Shown: positions 1-8,817, numbered from the stretch's first letter. The stretch is DNA of 64,000 nt from Glaciecola sp047250385 (GCF_047250385.1 NZ_JBLBVM010000054.1:124001-188000), one strand, 5' to 3'. Program-made: numbers and translations. The notes: generated from the letters alone by a model not told the origin.

Positions 1-394
1 AATCTTTAGAAGTTTGTAGTGACGTAACGTCATTGACACCTAAACTCGTTATGATGATGTCAAAACTATGCTCTAGCTTTTCATCGTTTAGCATTGAAAT
101 CATATCTTTCGTTTGTGCACCAGTCTTCGCAATCAAAGCCCAATGCAAGTCAAAATGCTGCTTCAGGTGTTTAATTAATTGCCCCAGTAAAGCCTGTTCT
201 TGATGGCAGACACCCACGCCGGCCGCAGCAGAATCACCTAATATCAATATGGAAAGTTTCGGTTTTGATAAATTTTGCGCGATGCCACAACGTTCACCAT
301 CAGCTTCAGGCAAAATCAACGCCCGCTTTCTTAAGTGTTTCCCTTGTGCAATCAACAAAGGGAACGCTAATAATGCCACCAGTTTGTACAACAT
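1..394 (-). CDS. SGNH/GDSL-type hydrolase, 3' end cut by window edge
   Basis: The reading frame on the minus strand starts at an ATG at 392-394, with an in-frame TGA four codons upstream, and stays open to base 1, so the C-terminus lies outside the window (131 residues visible). A short hydrophobic N-terminus (about residues 1-16) suggests a signal peptide or membrane anchor. It is followed by LILGDSAAAGVG, the block I GDS motif with the nucleophilic serine, and further on by GVNDVTS, the block III G-x-N-D motif of SGNH hydrolases. The family includes esterases, lipases and acylhydrolases such as TesA. The substrate cannot be read from the sequence. A small frame and the 112-residue gene lie upstream on the same strand. 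Confidence 0.8.
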   Translation of the reverse strand, partial: MLYKLVALLAFPLLIAQGKHLRKRALILPEADGERCGIAQNLSKPKLSILILGDSAAAGVGVCHQEQALLGQLIKHLKQHFDLHWALIAKTGAQTKDMISMLNDEKLEHSFDIIITSLGVNDVTSLQTSKD

Positions 395-515
395 AGATTT
401 AATTCATGACTCCGACTCGTTACTTGGCCAACTATCACGATCAGTCCAAGATAAGAATTGTTTAAGAAACAAAATGTAAGCAAACACGCAGACTATGGTG
501 CTTTTAAAGTGATTT

Positions 516-854
516 TTAGCGGTTCAAGAATTCGTCAATTGTTTCTGCGATGCGATCCTGTAATTGCTCTTCAAACTCGTCGAGGTTTTTGCCAAGCGCG
601 TTCAGATAAAGAGCTGCTTGTTGCTCGCTTAAACCTTTGCCATTTATCCGGTATTCAGTTTCTGGCAGTAATTTATCGTATCGGGGAATCAGCTTACATT
701 GCACGAAATCCTCGTCCAATTCAGCAAATAGGTTTTGAGCATGCGCACAAAAAGCTTCTATATGTGCTGCGCCGTCAGGGCCTAAACAGCCGGGTTCAAC
801 GCGAAATGTGAGCGTTAATTTTTGCTTTGCATCCATAGGCAAGTCTCGGTTCAT
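516..854 (-). CDS. conserved small acidic protein of unknown function
   Basis: This encodes 112 residues beginning MNRDLPMDAKQKL. A second in-frame ATG at residue 7 is an alternative start. There is no signal peptide or membrane segment, and the composition is rich in Asp, Glu, Gln and Leu, so it is probably a soluble cytoplasmic protein. The C-terminal half (about residues 75-112) is strongly helical and acidic. I do not recognise a named family. It lies on the same strand as the SGNH hydrolase gene about 120 bp downstream, so the two may be co-transcribed. It reads as a real gene because its composition is protein-like and the opposite-strand frame over the same bases is not. Confidence 0.6.
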   Translation of the reverse strand: MNRDLPMDAKQKLTLTFRVEPGCLGPDGAAHIEAFCAHAQNLFAELDEDFVQCKLIPRYDKLLPETEYRINGKGLSEQQAALYLNALGKNLDEFEEQLQDRIAETIDEFLNR

Positions 855-926
855 AGTTCGTCCATATAACGCCTTTGCAGAGCTAGACTAGGCGAGCTCT
901 AAATTATCCTAAACATTACAGCTAAA

Positions 927-1733
927 TTACTGTATATCACACTTTGGTTTATTGAAAGACCTTGCAACATAATCATGAATGTTTGTTTGATCGCGCACTG
1001 AAGTTAACATTTCTTTATAACACAGGAATGAACTCTCTAACTTCTGCATAATTAAGCTTGATTGCTCCACATTTTTATTAAGCATGAAGAATAATTCAAC
1101 TTCACCGACAATGGTCGACTTAAAATCCGCTGGATTATTGTTGCCAAGACTAAACTCGCTAGACGTTTTATAGAGCAAAGCGTAGTCTCCTCTTTTTAAC
1201 TTCAATCCTTCGATAGCACGGTTATGATTGTCCACATTAAAGGTATTAGCAGCTATCTCTTCAAATTTACCTCGTAAGCCGCCATATGTGTAACCACTTA
1301 ACAGTACCAAGTCCTTTCCTTTCAATTCTTCAATCGAATTGACAGCCTCTGTCTCTTCTAAATGCACAATCAGTAATTGGACTTTAGAGACAGGAAAGGT
1401 GCTTGTTATAAAACCCTCTTTGTTGTCTATCAAAGATTTCATACCAATGGCAAAATTGATTTTCTTTTGATTAAGGTTGAAAATGGCTCTGGCATTTGGG
1501 AATTGCATGGGTTCATGAGCGATGCCGCTGAGCTTGCTAACTGCCGTCATCATTTCAGCTAACTCACCTTTTGTTTTACCTTCTTCATCTTGGTATGCCA
1601 AAGGTGGCATGTACACAAATCCCCACTGAAGCACAAATGATTCAGGTACGCTGGGCTCGTGCTTTCCGTTTAAGCACAAAGCTGATGTTGTCGTAAGTAC
1701 GAAAGTAATTAAAACCAGCAACAATTTATGCAA
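927..1733 (-). CDS. periplasmic solute-binding-type protein (SBP_bac_3-like)
   Basis: This 268-residue protein has an N-terminal signal peptide (hydrophobic core about residues 3-18, ending near SALCLNG). The rest resembles the two-lobed bacterial solute-binding fold of family 3. It has an early segment around VYMPPLAYQDEEGKTKGELAEMM, split as VYMPPLAYQDEEG then KTKGELAEMM, typical of the first lobe that reads the ligand, and a second-lobe segment EELKGKDLVLLSGYTYGG. Stand-alone proteins of this type are common in Alteromonadales without a partner transporter, and none is adjacent here. The ligand is unknown. About 240 bp separate it from the fasciclin gene upstream on the same strand. Confidence 0.65.
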   Translation of the reverse strand: MHKLLLVLITFVLTTTSALCLNGKHEPSVPESFVLQWGFVYMPPLAYQDEEGKTKGELAEMMTAVSKLSGIAHEPMQFPNARAIFNLNQKKINFAIGMKSLIDNKEGFITSTFPVSKVQLLIVHLEETEAVNSIEELKGKDLVLLSGYTYGGLRGKFEEIAANTFNVDNHNRAIEGLKLKRGDYALLYKTSSEFSLGNNNPADFKSTIVGEVELFFMLNKNVEQSSLIMQKLESSFLCYKEMLTSVRDQTNIHDYVARSFNKPKCDIQ

Positions 1734-1929
1734 ACTTAACTCCGCTTTAAGTTAACTCAAATTTAAAAGAAACGAATGTGTCGAAGATCTTAAGCTCAAC
1801 TTTATAGCATGTTCATCGGTAGATAAAGCTGTCAAAAAGACTTCAAACATCTATTTGCAGATCCTAGAATCCCGACTAGCTTTGGAGCGCTCATTTTATG
1901 AGTATAGCAAGAACATTAGTTTATGAGAT

Positions 1930-1952
1930 AAAAAAGCCCACAAATGTGGGCT
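1930..1952 (-). terminator. Rho-independent terminator of the fasciclin gene
   Basis: On the minus strand the stem AGCCCAC / GTGGGCT (1946-1952 with 1935-1941) has a 4-nt loop and is followed by a run of T. It lies 25 bp past the stop codon of the fasciclin gene. Confidence 0.85.
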
Positions 1953-1976
1953 ATATCTGAACTTAAATTTTATCAG

Positions 1977-2465
1977 TTACTTAGGTAGAATCACTGAATC
2001 AATTACGTGAATGACACCATTACTAGTTTTGATATCAGTAGCGGTTACTTTAGCACCGTCGACATAGACCACACCATCTTTAACTTCAATACTGATTGAT
2101 TGGCCTTGCACTGTTTTAGCACTAGTCAACTTAACAACATCTGCCGCCATTACTTTACCAGCAACAACATGGTAGGTAAGTACATTGCTCAGTGCTGCTT
2201 TGTCCGCTAACAGGCTATTCAATGTTGCTTCCGGTACCTTTGCGAAAGCTGCATCGGTCGGCGCAAATACCGTAAATGGACCCTTGCCCTTCAACGTTTC
2301 AACAAGATCTGCTGCTTTTACTGCGGTTACCAAAGTATTAAAATCACCAGCGGCAACAGCGGTATCAACGATGTCTTTCTTCATTCCGTGATGCCCTGCT
2401 GCTGCTGTGAAAGATAATGCTAAAGTAAAAAAACTAGCTGAGAGTACTTTAAATAACTTATTCAT
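1977..2465 (-). CDS. secreted fasciclin (FAS1) domain protein
   Basis: This 162-residue protein has a signal peptide (about residues 1-23, AAAG cleavage region) and one FAS1 domain (about 30-162). The FAS1 H1 motif is visible as FTVFAPTDAAF (64-74). The H2 region is TYHVVAGKVMAADV (about 98-110), and the C-terminal conserved strand is NGVIHVIDSVILP. FAS1 domains mediate extracellular adhesion, and single-domain secreted forms are widespread in marine bacteria. It is probably a monocistronic gene: it has its own terminator and the divergent ohr gene lies 256 bp away. Confidence 0.9.
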   Translation of the reverse strand: MNKLFKVLSASFFTLALSFTAAAGHHGMKKDIVDTAVAAGDFNTLVTAVKAADLVETLKGKGPFTVFAPTDAAFAKVPEATLNSLLADKAALSNVLTYHVVAGKVMAADVVKLTSAKTVQGQSISIEVKDGVVYVDGAKVTATDIKTSNGVIHVIDSVILPK

Positions 2466-2721
2466 ATAATATTGCCTCGTAGTATTTAAATTAAAGATTT
2501 CACTCGATGGTGCTTCATGAGTTAACTCAAGTGAATGGTGATTTCTACGGCCTTATTGAAATTAAGATCTCGAAAAGAATAAATCTGCTAATCTTAATAG
2601 GGATTGTGCTTTGGATTGTTGCCCATAGAATAGAGCTAGGAAGAACCTAGGAAGCATGATCGAATTAAGCAAGGCACTCGTAAGTTAGAGTGATTATTAA
2701 TAGTAATGCTAAGGAGGCAAA

Positions 2722-3153
2722 ATGAACGAATTACAAAAGGTTTTATATACTGCTAAAACGCACACCACTGGAGGTCGTGACGGTGGTTCAGCGAAGTCAG
2801 ATGATGATAAATTGTCAGTGAAATTAAGCGCACCAAAGTCTTTGGGAGGCAATGATGGCCCGGGCACAAACCCAGAACAATTGTTTGCTGCTGGCTACTC
2901 AGCCTGTTTCATCGGTGCCTTAAAAGCAGTCGCTGGCCCTCAGAAAATTGAACTACCTGAAGACTCTTATGTCGATGCAAGTGTTACTATTGGCCCCATT
3001 GAACAAGGTTTTGGCATTGAGGCAGAGTTGAATATTTCACTAGGTGACATGGACAAAAAGCAAGCGCAAGAGCTAGTAGATAAAGCTCACGAAGTATGTC
3101 CATACTCGAATGCGACTCGGGGCAACATCAAAGTCACTCTGAATGTGATTTAG
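2722..3153 (+). CDS. ohr: organic hydroperoxide resistance protein, Ohr type
   Basis: This 143-residue OsmC/Ohr-family protein reduces organic hydroperoxides with two cysteines. The peroxidatic Cys62 (in GYSACF) and the resolving Cys126 (in VCPYS) are present, as are the conserved Arg19 and Glu52 that frame the Ohr active site. The length fits Ohr rather than the looser OsmC group. The start is decided by a strong Shine-Dalgarno sequence, AAGGAGG, about 5 bases before the ATG. Ohr genes are usually controlled by the MarR-type repressor OhrR. No ohrR gene is adjacent, and I could not identify an OhrR operator in the 256-bp upstream gap. Confidence 0.93.
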   Translation: MNELQKVLYTAKTHTTGGRDGGSAKSDDDKLSVKLSAPKSLGGNDGPGTNPEQLFAAGYSACFIGALKAVAGPQKIELPEDSYVDASVTIGPIEQGFGIEAELNISLGDMDKKQAQELVDKAHEVCPYSNATRGNIKVTLNVI

Positions 3154-3214
3154 AAAATAGCTTTTATTTAACGCGGCTCCTCGACTCCGCACTGAGCGAA
3201 GAGCCGTCTATTCA

Positions 3215-3257
3215 TACCCAGCCACACTCATACCTAGCCACACTCGTACCCAGCTAG
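3215..3257. repeat. short 16-bp tandem repeat, 2.7 copies
   Basis: TACCCAGCCACACTCA (3215-3230) is followed directly by TACCTAGCCACACTCG (3231-3246) and a partial third copy TACCCAGCTAG (3247-3257). It lies between the convergent ohr and ATP-grasp genes, just after a weak CGGCTC/GAGCCG inverted repeat (3174-3206). Confidence 0.8.
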
Positions 3258-3337
3258 ATTAGTGCAAAAGAAGGATTTAATGTAAAAGCAGTATTCCAGT
3301 TTCTATCTGGACAACTTCATGTCTTTAGCAAATCGTA

Positions 3338-4201
3338 TTAGCTGAATTTATTCGCAAAGACTTCCGCAAAAAACGCTGGTGACGCAGCATCCATGTTGAA
3401 GTACAAACTTGGCTCAATTAATTCCACCTCAATAATCATCAACACGTCATCAAGCGACACAATATCAATTCGTGCATACAATGATTCATTTGGCAGAGCG
3501 TTTATAGTTTGCTGTGCTAAAGCCAACATTTCTGGCGTTGGCACTATTTTGCTTAGTTGCCCGCCATGCTCTTCTTGAACACGAAAGTCACCTTTTGCAG
3601 GCTGCTTGCAAATTGTGTGACTGTATTGAGAATCAAAATAAAATAATGAGTATTCCCCCTGCTCAACAATACTTTTTAGGAATGGTTGGATCATTGCAGA
3701 GCGATCTACATATTCTGCGAGTATTGAGGGTAAGTGTTTAGCAACTGAAGCTGGAGTAATTCGATAGGTAAAGTCGGCGTTGGCACTAACATACGGCTTA
3801 ATGACTATTTCATCACACTCAAATTTCTCAAAGGCTTGAGGAAAATGATGTTCTTGAAGCTTTTCAGCCCAAAGCGTTGGAATAATCGGCACACCTTTAT
3901 CTTCGAGTTCTTTTAAGTATGTTTTAGAGATATTCCATTCTATTAACGACATTGAGTTACAAAGCGTAGCTGATGAGTTCTCAATTTCTTGTAGGCAAGC
4001 TAGAAATTCTTCACAATGCGCCTGATAATCCCAAGTGCTGCGAACAACAACCACGTCATATTCATCCCAATTATGATTTTTTGCGTGCCAAGAAACTTCA
4101 GAATAAGCCCAACCCAACTGTTTCAGCGGGGCCTCAAGCATTTGATCATAAACAAAAAAGTCTTCGAGTTTGTCAGTAGTTAAGATAGCTACTTTGCGCA
4201 T
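3338..4201 (-). CDS. ATP-grasp ligase, RimK/glutathione-synthetase-like
   Basis: This 287-residue soluble protein has an N-terminal pre-ATP-grasp part (MRKVAILTTDKLEDF, then VVVVRSTWDY) and an ATP-grasp domain from about residue 90. Within it are DEIVIKPYVSANADFTYR (ATP-binding lysine region), AMIQPFLKSI and EYSLFYFDSQYSHTI. The C-terminal YARIDIVSL and IIEVELIEPSLYF carry the Asp/Glu Mg2+ ligands. The layout matches the family that includes DcsG, the cyclo-ligase of D-cycloserine biosynthesis, and the prokaryotic glutathione-synthetase ATP-binding domain. Those enzymes couple a carboxylate to an amine or close a ring using ATP. The real substrate is unknown. The gene overlaps the 3' end of the small upstream gene by 29 bp, which suggests translational coupling. 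Confidence 0.8.
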   Translation of the reverse strand: MRKVAILTTDKLEDFFVYDQMLEAPLKQLGWAYSEVSWHAKNHNWDEYDVVVVRSTWDYQAHCEEFLACLQEIENSSATLCNSMSLIEWNISKTYLKELEDKGVPIIPTLWAEKLQEHHFPQAFEKFECDEIVIKPYVSANADFTYRITPASVAKHLPSILAEYVDRSAMIQPFLKSIVEQGEYSLFYFDSQYSHTICKQPAKGDFRVQEEHGGQLSKIVPTPEMLALAQQTINALPNESLYARIDIVSLDDVLMIIEVELIEPSLYFNMDAASPAFFAEVFANKFS

Positions 4202-4370
4202 TTGATTCCTTGTTTACATTGGATTCGTGTTGCGATTTGTATTGATTAATTTGAGGTAAACTGCGCTGCATGCCCAAGTTTGCATCACTTTGCTGTGAAC
4301 CAAATAGAACGGCGACAATGATAATAGTTGCGCCTGCAAAGCTTAACCACATATTGCGTTTGAAATGCAT
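4173..4370 (-). CDS. small single-pass membrane or exported protein, unknown
   Basis: This 65-residue protein begins MHFKRNMWLSFAG. It has one hydrophobic segment (about residues 8-24), preceded by positive charge and followed by a Gln/Ser/Asn-rich tail. It could be an N-terminally anchored periplasmic peptide or a signal-peptide-bearing one. An AGGGA stretch lies about 6 bases before the ATG. Its 3' end overlaps the ATP-grasp gene by 29 bp. I do not recognise the family. Co-translation with the ligase makes a functional link possible, but this is inference only. Confidence 0.45.
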   Translation of the reverse strand: MHFKRNMWLSFAGATIIIVAVLFGSQQSDANLGMQRSLPQINQYKSQHESNVNKESNAQSSYLNY

Positions 4371-4554
4371 AAAGTTCCCTTTTATTTTCAGACCATATTC
4401 CGTATATGTCTGTGAGCTAGTTTGTTAGGTTTGTATGTTGCGATTTTTCTTTTTTTAAATAATAAACATACTTCACGTGCAAGGATACCAAAAATCCCAA
4501 TGAAAGCACTAAAATAGTAATGTTTGATTTACAACAAATACGAATATAGAAAAG

Positions 4555-4591
4555 TAAGTCATAGCAACGCTAGCTTAGTTGCTATGACTTA
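4555..4591. terminator. long perfect inverted repeat at the end of the pnt operon
   Basis: AAGTCATAGCAAC (4556-4568) pairs with GTTGCTATGACTT (4578-4590) around a 9-nt loop, 13 bp without mismatch and 14 with the flanking T-A pair. It lies about 75 bp past the pntB stop. The T-run is poor, so it may be a transcript-stabilising or Rho-associated hairpin rather than a classical terminator. The rest of the 296-bp gap (4371-4666) shows nothing recognisable. Confidence 0.6.
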
Positions 4592-4666
4592 TTTGGCCTT
4601 ATTGGGAATAGAAGTTAACCCTAGGACCTAATTGAATACTTCGCTTAGCATTACAATTCGTCCTTT

Positions 4667-6058
4667 CTAAATTGAGAATTGACGAATAATTGTATTGATG
4701 GTGTCCTTGGCATCTCCAAAGATCATGCGTGCATTGTCTTTAAAGAAAAGTGGATTTTCAACACCCGCAAAACCGGAAGCCATTCCTCGCTTCAGAATGA
4801 AAACATTCTTGGCTAAGTCAGCATTGATAACTGGCATTCCATAAATTGGGCTTCCTTCCATCTCTCTTGCGGCGGGATTAACAACATCATTTGCACCAAT
4901 TACAATCGCTACGTCAAAAGTTTCCATTCGCGCATTCACGTCGTCCATTTCTAAGAGCAATTCGTAAGAAACATCAGCTTCGGCTAACAATACATTCATA
5001 TGTCCTGGCATACGACCTGCTACTGGGTGAATCCCATAGACAACTTCTGCGCCATTCTCTTCAAGTAATACCTGAAGCTCTTTCATTGCATGCTGAGCTT
5101 GCGCAACAGCCATACCATACCCAGGAATGACCACCACAGATTGAGCCGCTTCTAATACGTAATATGCATCTTCAGCAGGCAAGGGCTTAACTTCGCCCTC
5201 AATTTTCATCTCAGTGGTTTTTACTGCTTGGAAGCCAGAGAACAAGACGTTAGTGAGTGAGCGATTCATCGCTTTGCACATGACACTCGTTAATATGATG
5301 CCACTTGCACCAACCAATGCACCGGCCACAATCAATAAGTTGTTATCGATTGCTAAACCCGCGGCACAGGCAGCTAAGCCTGAATAACTGTTCAGAAGAG
5401 AGATAACAACGGGCATGTCAGCGCCGCCAATTGGAATGACTAGCATTACCCCTAGCACGACACATAAGCCCACGAATGCATAAAGATAAAGCCCGCTAAT
5501 TGCGACAGTAGGAGACAACACGAACAGCGTTCCAAACGTGACAATAGCGATAACAATAAAGCCATTTACTATTGCTTGCCCTTTAAAAACTGTCGAACCG
5601 CTGCTTACCAACTTCGCCACTTTGCCACTGAGTTTTGCCCAAGCAATAACACTTCCCGAAAAAGTAATACCACCAATTGCGATGGCCAACAGAACAATGA
5701 TTAGCAAATGACTTGAAATGGCTGCATCTGTTTCAACCATAGCCAATGCCACAAGCAAGCTAGCCAAACCACCGACACCATTTAGAAGAGATACCAACTC
5801 AGGCATTTCTGTTAATTGCACTTTTTTAGCAATGAAGGCACCGACCGCACTACCTGCAAGTATAGCCGCGAGTATCCATTCATAGGCAAGTATGTTCTGA
5901 TCAATGAGAGTGACACAAATAGCAACTAGCATGCCCAGAGCAGAAAGCATGTTTCCGCGTCTTGCGGTTAAAGGATGGCTGAGTAATTTCAGCCCTAAAA
6001 TAAATAGCGCAGCACTGAGTACATATACCGCGTTGATGATAAATTCTGTATTCAACAT
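4667..6058 (-). CDS. pntB: NAD(P) transhydrogenase subunit beta
   Basis: This 463-residue integral membrane subunit belongs to the proton-translocating transhydrogenase, which uses the proton gradient to drive hydride transfer from NADH to NADP+. Residues 1-260 contain about nine membrane segments (domain II). From about residue 280 is the NADP(H)-binding domain III, with the GYGMAVAQAQ fingerprint at 313-322, then IHPVAGRMPGHMNVLLAEA and IGANDVVNPAAR, all diagnostic of PntB. The length is as in E. coli PntB. It is the last gene of a three-gene operon: pntAB ends 9 bp upstream. Confidence 0.97.
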   Translation of the reverse strand: MLNTEFIINAVYVLSAALFILGLKLLSHPLTARRGNMLSALGMLVAICVTLIDQNILAYEWILAAILAGSAVGAFIAKKVQLTEMPELVSLLNGVGGLASLLVALAMVETDAAISSHLLIIVLLAIAIGGITFSGSVIAWAKLSGKVAKLVSSGSTVFKGQAIVNGFIVIAIVTFGTLFVLSPTVAISGLYLYAFVGLCVVLGVMLVIPIGGADMPVVISLLNSYSGLAACAAGLAIDNNLLIVAGALVGASGIILTSVMCKAMNRSLTNVLFSGFQAVKTTEMKIEGEVKPLPAEDAYYVLEAAQSVVVIPGYGMAVAQAQHAMKELQVLLEENGAEVVYGIHPVAGRMPGHMNVLLAEADVSYELLLEMDDVNARMETFDVAIVIGANDVVNPAAREMEGSPIYGMPVINADLAKNVFILKRGMASGFAGVENPLFFKDNARMIFGDAKDTINTIIRQFSI

Positions 6059-6067
6059 AGTGATCCC

Positions 6068-6343
6068 TTACTTACTTTTGAACATGGCAAGCATACGGTC
6101 TGTAACCATATAGCCGCCAACCACGTTAATCGTTGCAAGGAATACTGAAACAGTGCCAAGAATTTGCGCTAGTAGTAGGTTCTCATTACCTGAATACGCT
6201 ATTGCCCCTATCAAAGTAATACCTGAAACGGCGTTTGCACCGGACATTAAAGGTGTGTGCAAGGTTGCAGGTACTTTTCGAATGAGTTCAAAGCCTAAGA
6301 ATATCGCCAACATTAAGATCATTGAAAGATATATAAATGACAT
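6068..6343 (-). CDS. pntAB: NAD(P) transhydrogenase alpha-2 membrane subunit
   Basis: This 91-residue protein is almost entirely membrane-embedded, with three hydrophobic segments. It corresponds to the C-terminal membrane part of the single-chain E. coli PntA. The conserved HTPLMSGANAVSGI block (about residues 28-41) is typical of this domain. In this genome the alpha subunit is split into PntAA (soluble, NAD-binding) and PntAB, as in Rhodospirillum rubrum. Its ATG overlaps the pntAA stop codon by one base (TAATG), so translation is probably coupled. Confidence 0.95.
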   Translation of the reverse strand: MSFIYLSMILMLAIFLGFELIRKVPATLHTPLMSGANAVSGITLIGAIAYSGNENLLLAQILGTVSVFLATINVVGGYMVTDRMLAMFKSK

Positions 6344-7491
6344 TACGCTTTCTCCTCTGTTAATAGCGCTTTGATTGTAGGATTAATCAACTCTCCAGCA
6401 TGAGTGATAAGCGCGGTTTGCAGAATATCGTCCTCTAAATTAAGCTGAATAGTTTTGTTTTCGCTATCCCAGAATTCAAGCAAAAGTGCCTGTAAATTGT
6501 TTGCATACATTTGGCTTGCGTCTAGTGCAACTTCGCTCGCCCAGTTCCCTGTGCCAATGACGTTAACACCCTCTACATTCGCAATGCTGCCAGCTACACT
6601 ACCTTCCACATTGCCACCATTTTCTGCTGCCATATCAACAATGACACTACCCGGTTTCATCTTCGCAATAACGTCTTTTTTAATAAGTAATGGCGGCTTT
6701 CTGCCGAATAGTTGTGCCGTGGTGATCACGACATCAGAGTCCGCAATACAAGCTGCTTGAGCTTGTTGTTGAATTTCGATTTGTTCTGGTGTGAGTGCTT
6801 TCGCGTAACCTTGTTCGGTTTGTCCGGTTTCACCAATATCAATTGCTAAGAATTTTGCACCGAGCGAGCGAACCTGCTCAGCAACCACTTCTCGTGTGTC
6901 ATAGGCGGTTACTGAGGCACCAAGTCGTTTGGCTGTCGCTATCGCTTGTAAGCCAGCGACACCAGCGCCAATCACGAAAACTTTCGCTGGTTTCAATGTA
7001 CCGGCAGGCGTCATCATCATTGGGAATACGCGAGGCAACGTTGACATGGCTTTAGCAACCATGACATATCCGGCGAGGCTGGCTTGTGAACTTAATGCGT
7101 CCATTTTCTGACAGCGGCTACTGCGTGGTATCATCTCAACGCTTAAGGCTGAGCGCCCCGTTTTTTGTAGCCATTTAATATGGTCGTGTGCATTGAAAGG
7201 GTCTAAAAAACTAATGCAACAGACGCTCGTTTTAGTCTTCTCTAAATCCGCCTTTGTTAAAGGATGGATGGACATTACAAAATCCGCTTTTGCGAGTAAT
7301 GCTTCTCGATCAGCCTCAACAGTTGCGCCCGCTTCTGCATAATCTGAATCTTGAATATTTACCGTTTCTCCAATTCCCGATTCAATTAAGATCGTGGCGC
7401 CAAGCTTAGTATAAGCTTTCACATTTATTGGAAGTAAACTGCACCGACGTTCATTCTCTACCTGCTCTCTGACAAACACTATAGTGCTCAT
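6343..7491 (-). CDS. pntAA: NAD(P) transhydrogenase subunit alpha-1, NAD(H)-binding
   Basis: This 382-residue soluble domain I of transhydrogenase binds NAD(H) and passes hydride to PntB domain III. It has the Rossmann GAGVAG motif at 175-180 and the family signature around IPRSSRCQKMDALSSQASLA (121-140), with the RQD-loop region written GETGQTEQGYAK. A catalytically usual length for the split form (about 380 residues) supports the call. It is the first gene of the pntAA-pntAB-pntB operon. The 216-bp region upstream (7492-7707) should hold its promoter, but no clear regulator site was recognised there. The operon's product supplies NADPH for biosynthesis and redox defence. Confidence 0.96.
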   Translation of the reverse strand: MSTIVFVREQVENERRCSLLPINVKAYTKLGATILIESGIGETVNIQDSDYAEAGATVEADREALLAKADFVMSIHPLTKADLEKTKTSVCCISFLDPFNAHDHIKWLQKTGRSALSVEMIPRSSRCQKMDALSSQASLAGYVMVAKAMSTLPRVFPMMMTPAGTLKPAKVFVIGAGVAGLQAIATAKRLGASVTAYDTREVVAEQVRSLGAKFLAIDIGETGQTEQGYAKALTPEQIEIQQQAQAACIADSDVVITTAQLFGRKPPLLIKKDVIAKMKPGSVIVDMAAENGGNVEGSVAGSIANVEGVNVIGTGNWASEVALDASQMYANNLQALLLEFWDSENKTIQLNLEDDILQTALITHAGELINPTIKALLTEEKA

Positions 7492-7707
7492 TTCGCCTCC
7501 TTCTTTGGCTGGCTCAGATTGTTAAAATACGTTTCTTAGGGCGTAAAAATACCGCCTATATTCTGCGTAGGTTTTTCTGTCGGTTTTATGGTTATCTTCT
7601 AGAGATATTATTATTATTTTTTGTTGCTCATCTCTCTACGCGCGAATATGCAGTAGAAAAGTGGCTTAGAGTAGGCATTCTCTGCGAAAGAGAAGCATCC
7701 CTTTTTG

Positions 7708-8694
7708 TTATAAGCGTTTCTTGTAATCGTTCCAGAACTGATCAAACAAATCTTTAGGCATAATAGCGCCAGGTGTCTCGATTACTTTGCTGGCAGCTGA
7801 ACTTGCAGCAAGCGCCGAGCTACGAATATCTTTACCCGATGCGCGTGCACCTAGATATACGCCATTGAATGCGTCACCAGCCGACGTAGTATCAACAACA
7901 TTGTCATTAGCTACTACTGGAATGCTTTCGCGGCCAGACTCAGTGATTATATGAACGGTCTGTTCACCTTGTTTCATCACTAATTCGGAAGGTTTAAACT
8001 GCAAGCAAAATTGGATGCATTCTTCCACATCGTTCATGCCATAAAGCTTGTCGAAATCATCAACACCTGGCAACAGCCAATCAGCTATTTGAAATGCTTT
8101 TTCGATATTAGCTTTGGCAATATCAGCGTTTTCCCAAAGTTGGGGACGATAATTGGGATCGAATGCAATACTCACGCCCGCAGATTGCAATTCTTCGAGC
8201 AACAACCAAAAGGCTTCGCGCTCTTCTTGCAACAGAATAGCGATCGAGATGCCGGAAAAGAAAAACAGTCGCGCTTGTTTAAGTAGTTGCTTTTGCTCAT
8301 CACTTAAAGCCGTGACCATGCGTTTAGCCGCCGAATCACTGCGCCAGTATATAAAGGAACGTTCGCCGTGCTCATCAGTTACCACCATATAGGCGCCTAA
8401 ATGATGAGTATCAATGGATGCTAAGCAGTTGGTGCCTACCGACTCGCCAGCTAAACGCTCAAGTAATTGATCGCTCAGGGAGTCTTGTCCAATACAGGAC
8501 ATGAATTGAACATCTTGTTGTGGGAAAGCACGCTTTAAGTAAACACTGGAATTATACAAATCGCCCGCAAAGGATTTACGGATTGTATCGGGGTCTTTGT
8601 TAACTAACTCCAGCATGCACTCGCCAGCAAAAACCAAACTTCCTGTTGGATTAGATTCTTGCGCTGAAGCTAACTTTTTATTTTTAAACACCAT
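7708..8694 (-). CDS. kdgK: 2-keto-3-deoxygluconate kinase (PfkB family)
   Basis: This 328-residue sugar kinase of the PfkB/ribokinase family phosphorylates 2-keto-3-deoxygluconate to KDPG, feeding the Entner-Doudoroff aldolase. The N-terminal glycine-rich part reads LVFAGECMLEL then KSFAGDLYNSSVYL (binding of the acid sugar). FDPNYRPQLW (178-187) is typical of KdgK. The PfkB signature 2, DTTSAGDAFNG (268-278), carries the catalytic base Asp274. The neighbour kdgF, in the same direction and 123 bp upstream, supports the uronate assignment over other PfkB sugars. The first about 15 residues are not conserved in the family and a later start is possible. Confidence 0.92.
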   Translation of the reverse strand: MVFKNKKLASAQESNPTGSLVFAGECMLELVNKDPDTIRKSFAGDLYNSSVYLKRAFPQQDVQFMSCIGQDSLSDQLLERLAGESVGTNCLASIDTHHLGAYMVVTDEHGERSFIYWRSDSAAKRMVTALSDEQKQLLKQARLFFFSGISIAILLQEEREAFWLLLEELQSAGVSIAFDPNYRPQLWENADIAKANIEKAFQIADWLLPGVDDFDKLYGMNDVEECIQFCLQFKPSELVMKQGEQTVHIITESGRESIPVVANDNVVDTTSAGDAFNGVYLGARASGKDIRSSALAASSAASKVIETPGAIMPKDLFDQFWNDYKKRL

Positions 8695-8715
8695 GGATGC
8701 CTACTCTACTTACCC

Positions 8716-8730
8716 AATACAATTTGTATT
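8716..8730. promoter_or_regulatory. 15-bp palindrome in front of kdgK, candidate operator
   Basis: AATACAA-T-TTGTATT is a perfect 7-1-7 palindrome 22 bp upstream of the kdgK start. Its position and symmetry suit a dimeric repressor. Its sequence differs from the ACCAA/TTGGT palindrome in front of the GntR gene, so the regulator need not be the same one. Confidence 0.4.
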
Positions 8731-8817
8731 TTCTAATTAAAAATCTCGAAACTGATCACGATCAATCTCTACCTTGATTTGTCTCGTGCTTCGGCATTCA
8801 TTAGTTAAACATGAATG

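Noticed and set aside
404..487. Small GTG-started frame as a definite gene
   Set aside because: It is kept only as a finding, since the start codon, absence of a family and very short length do not support a feature call.
3174..3206. Inverted repeat CGGCTC/GAGCCG after ohr as a terminator
   Set aside because: The stem is only 6 bp with a 21-nt loop and no T-run, too weak to call a terminator.
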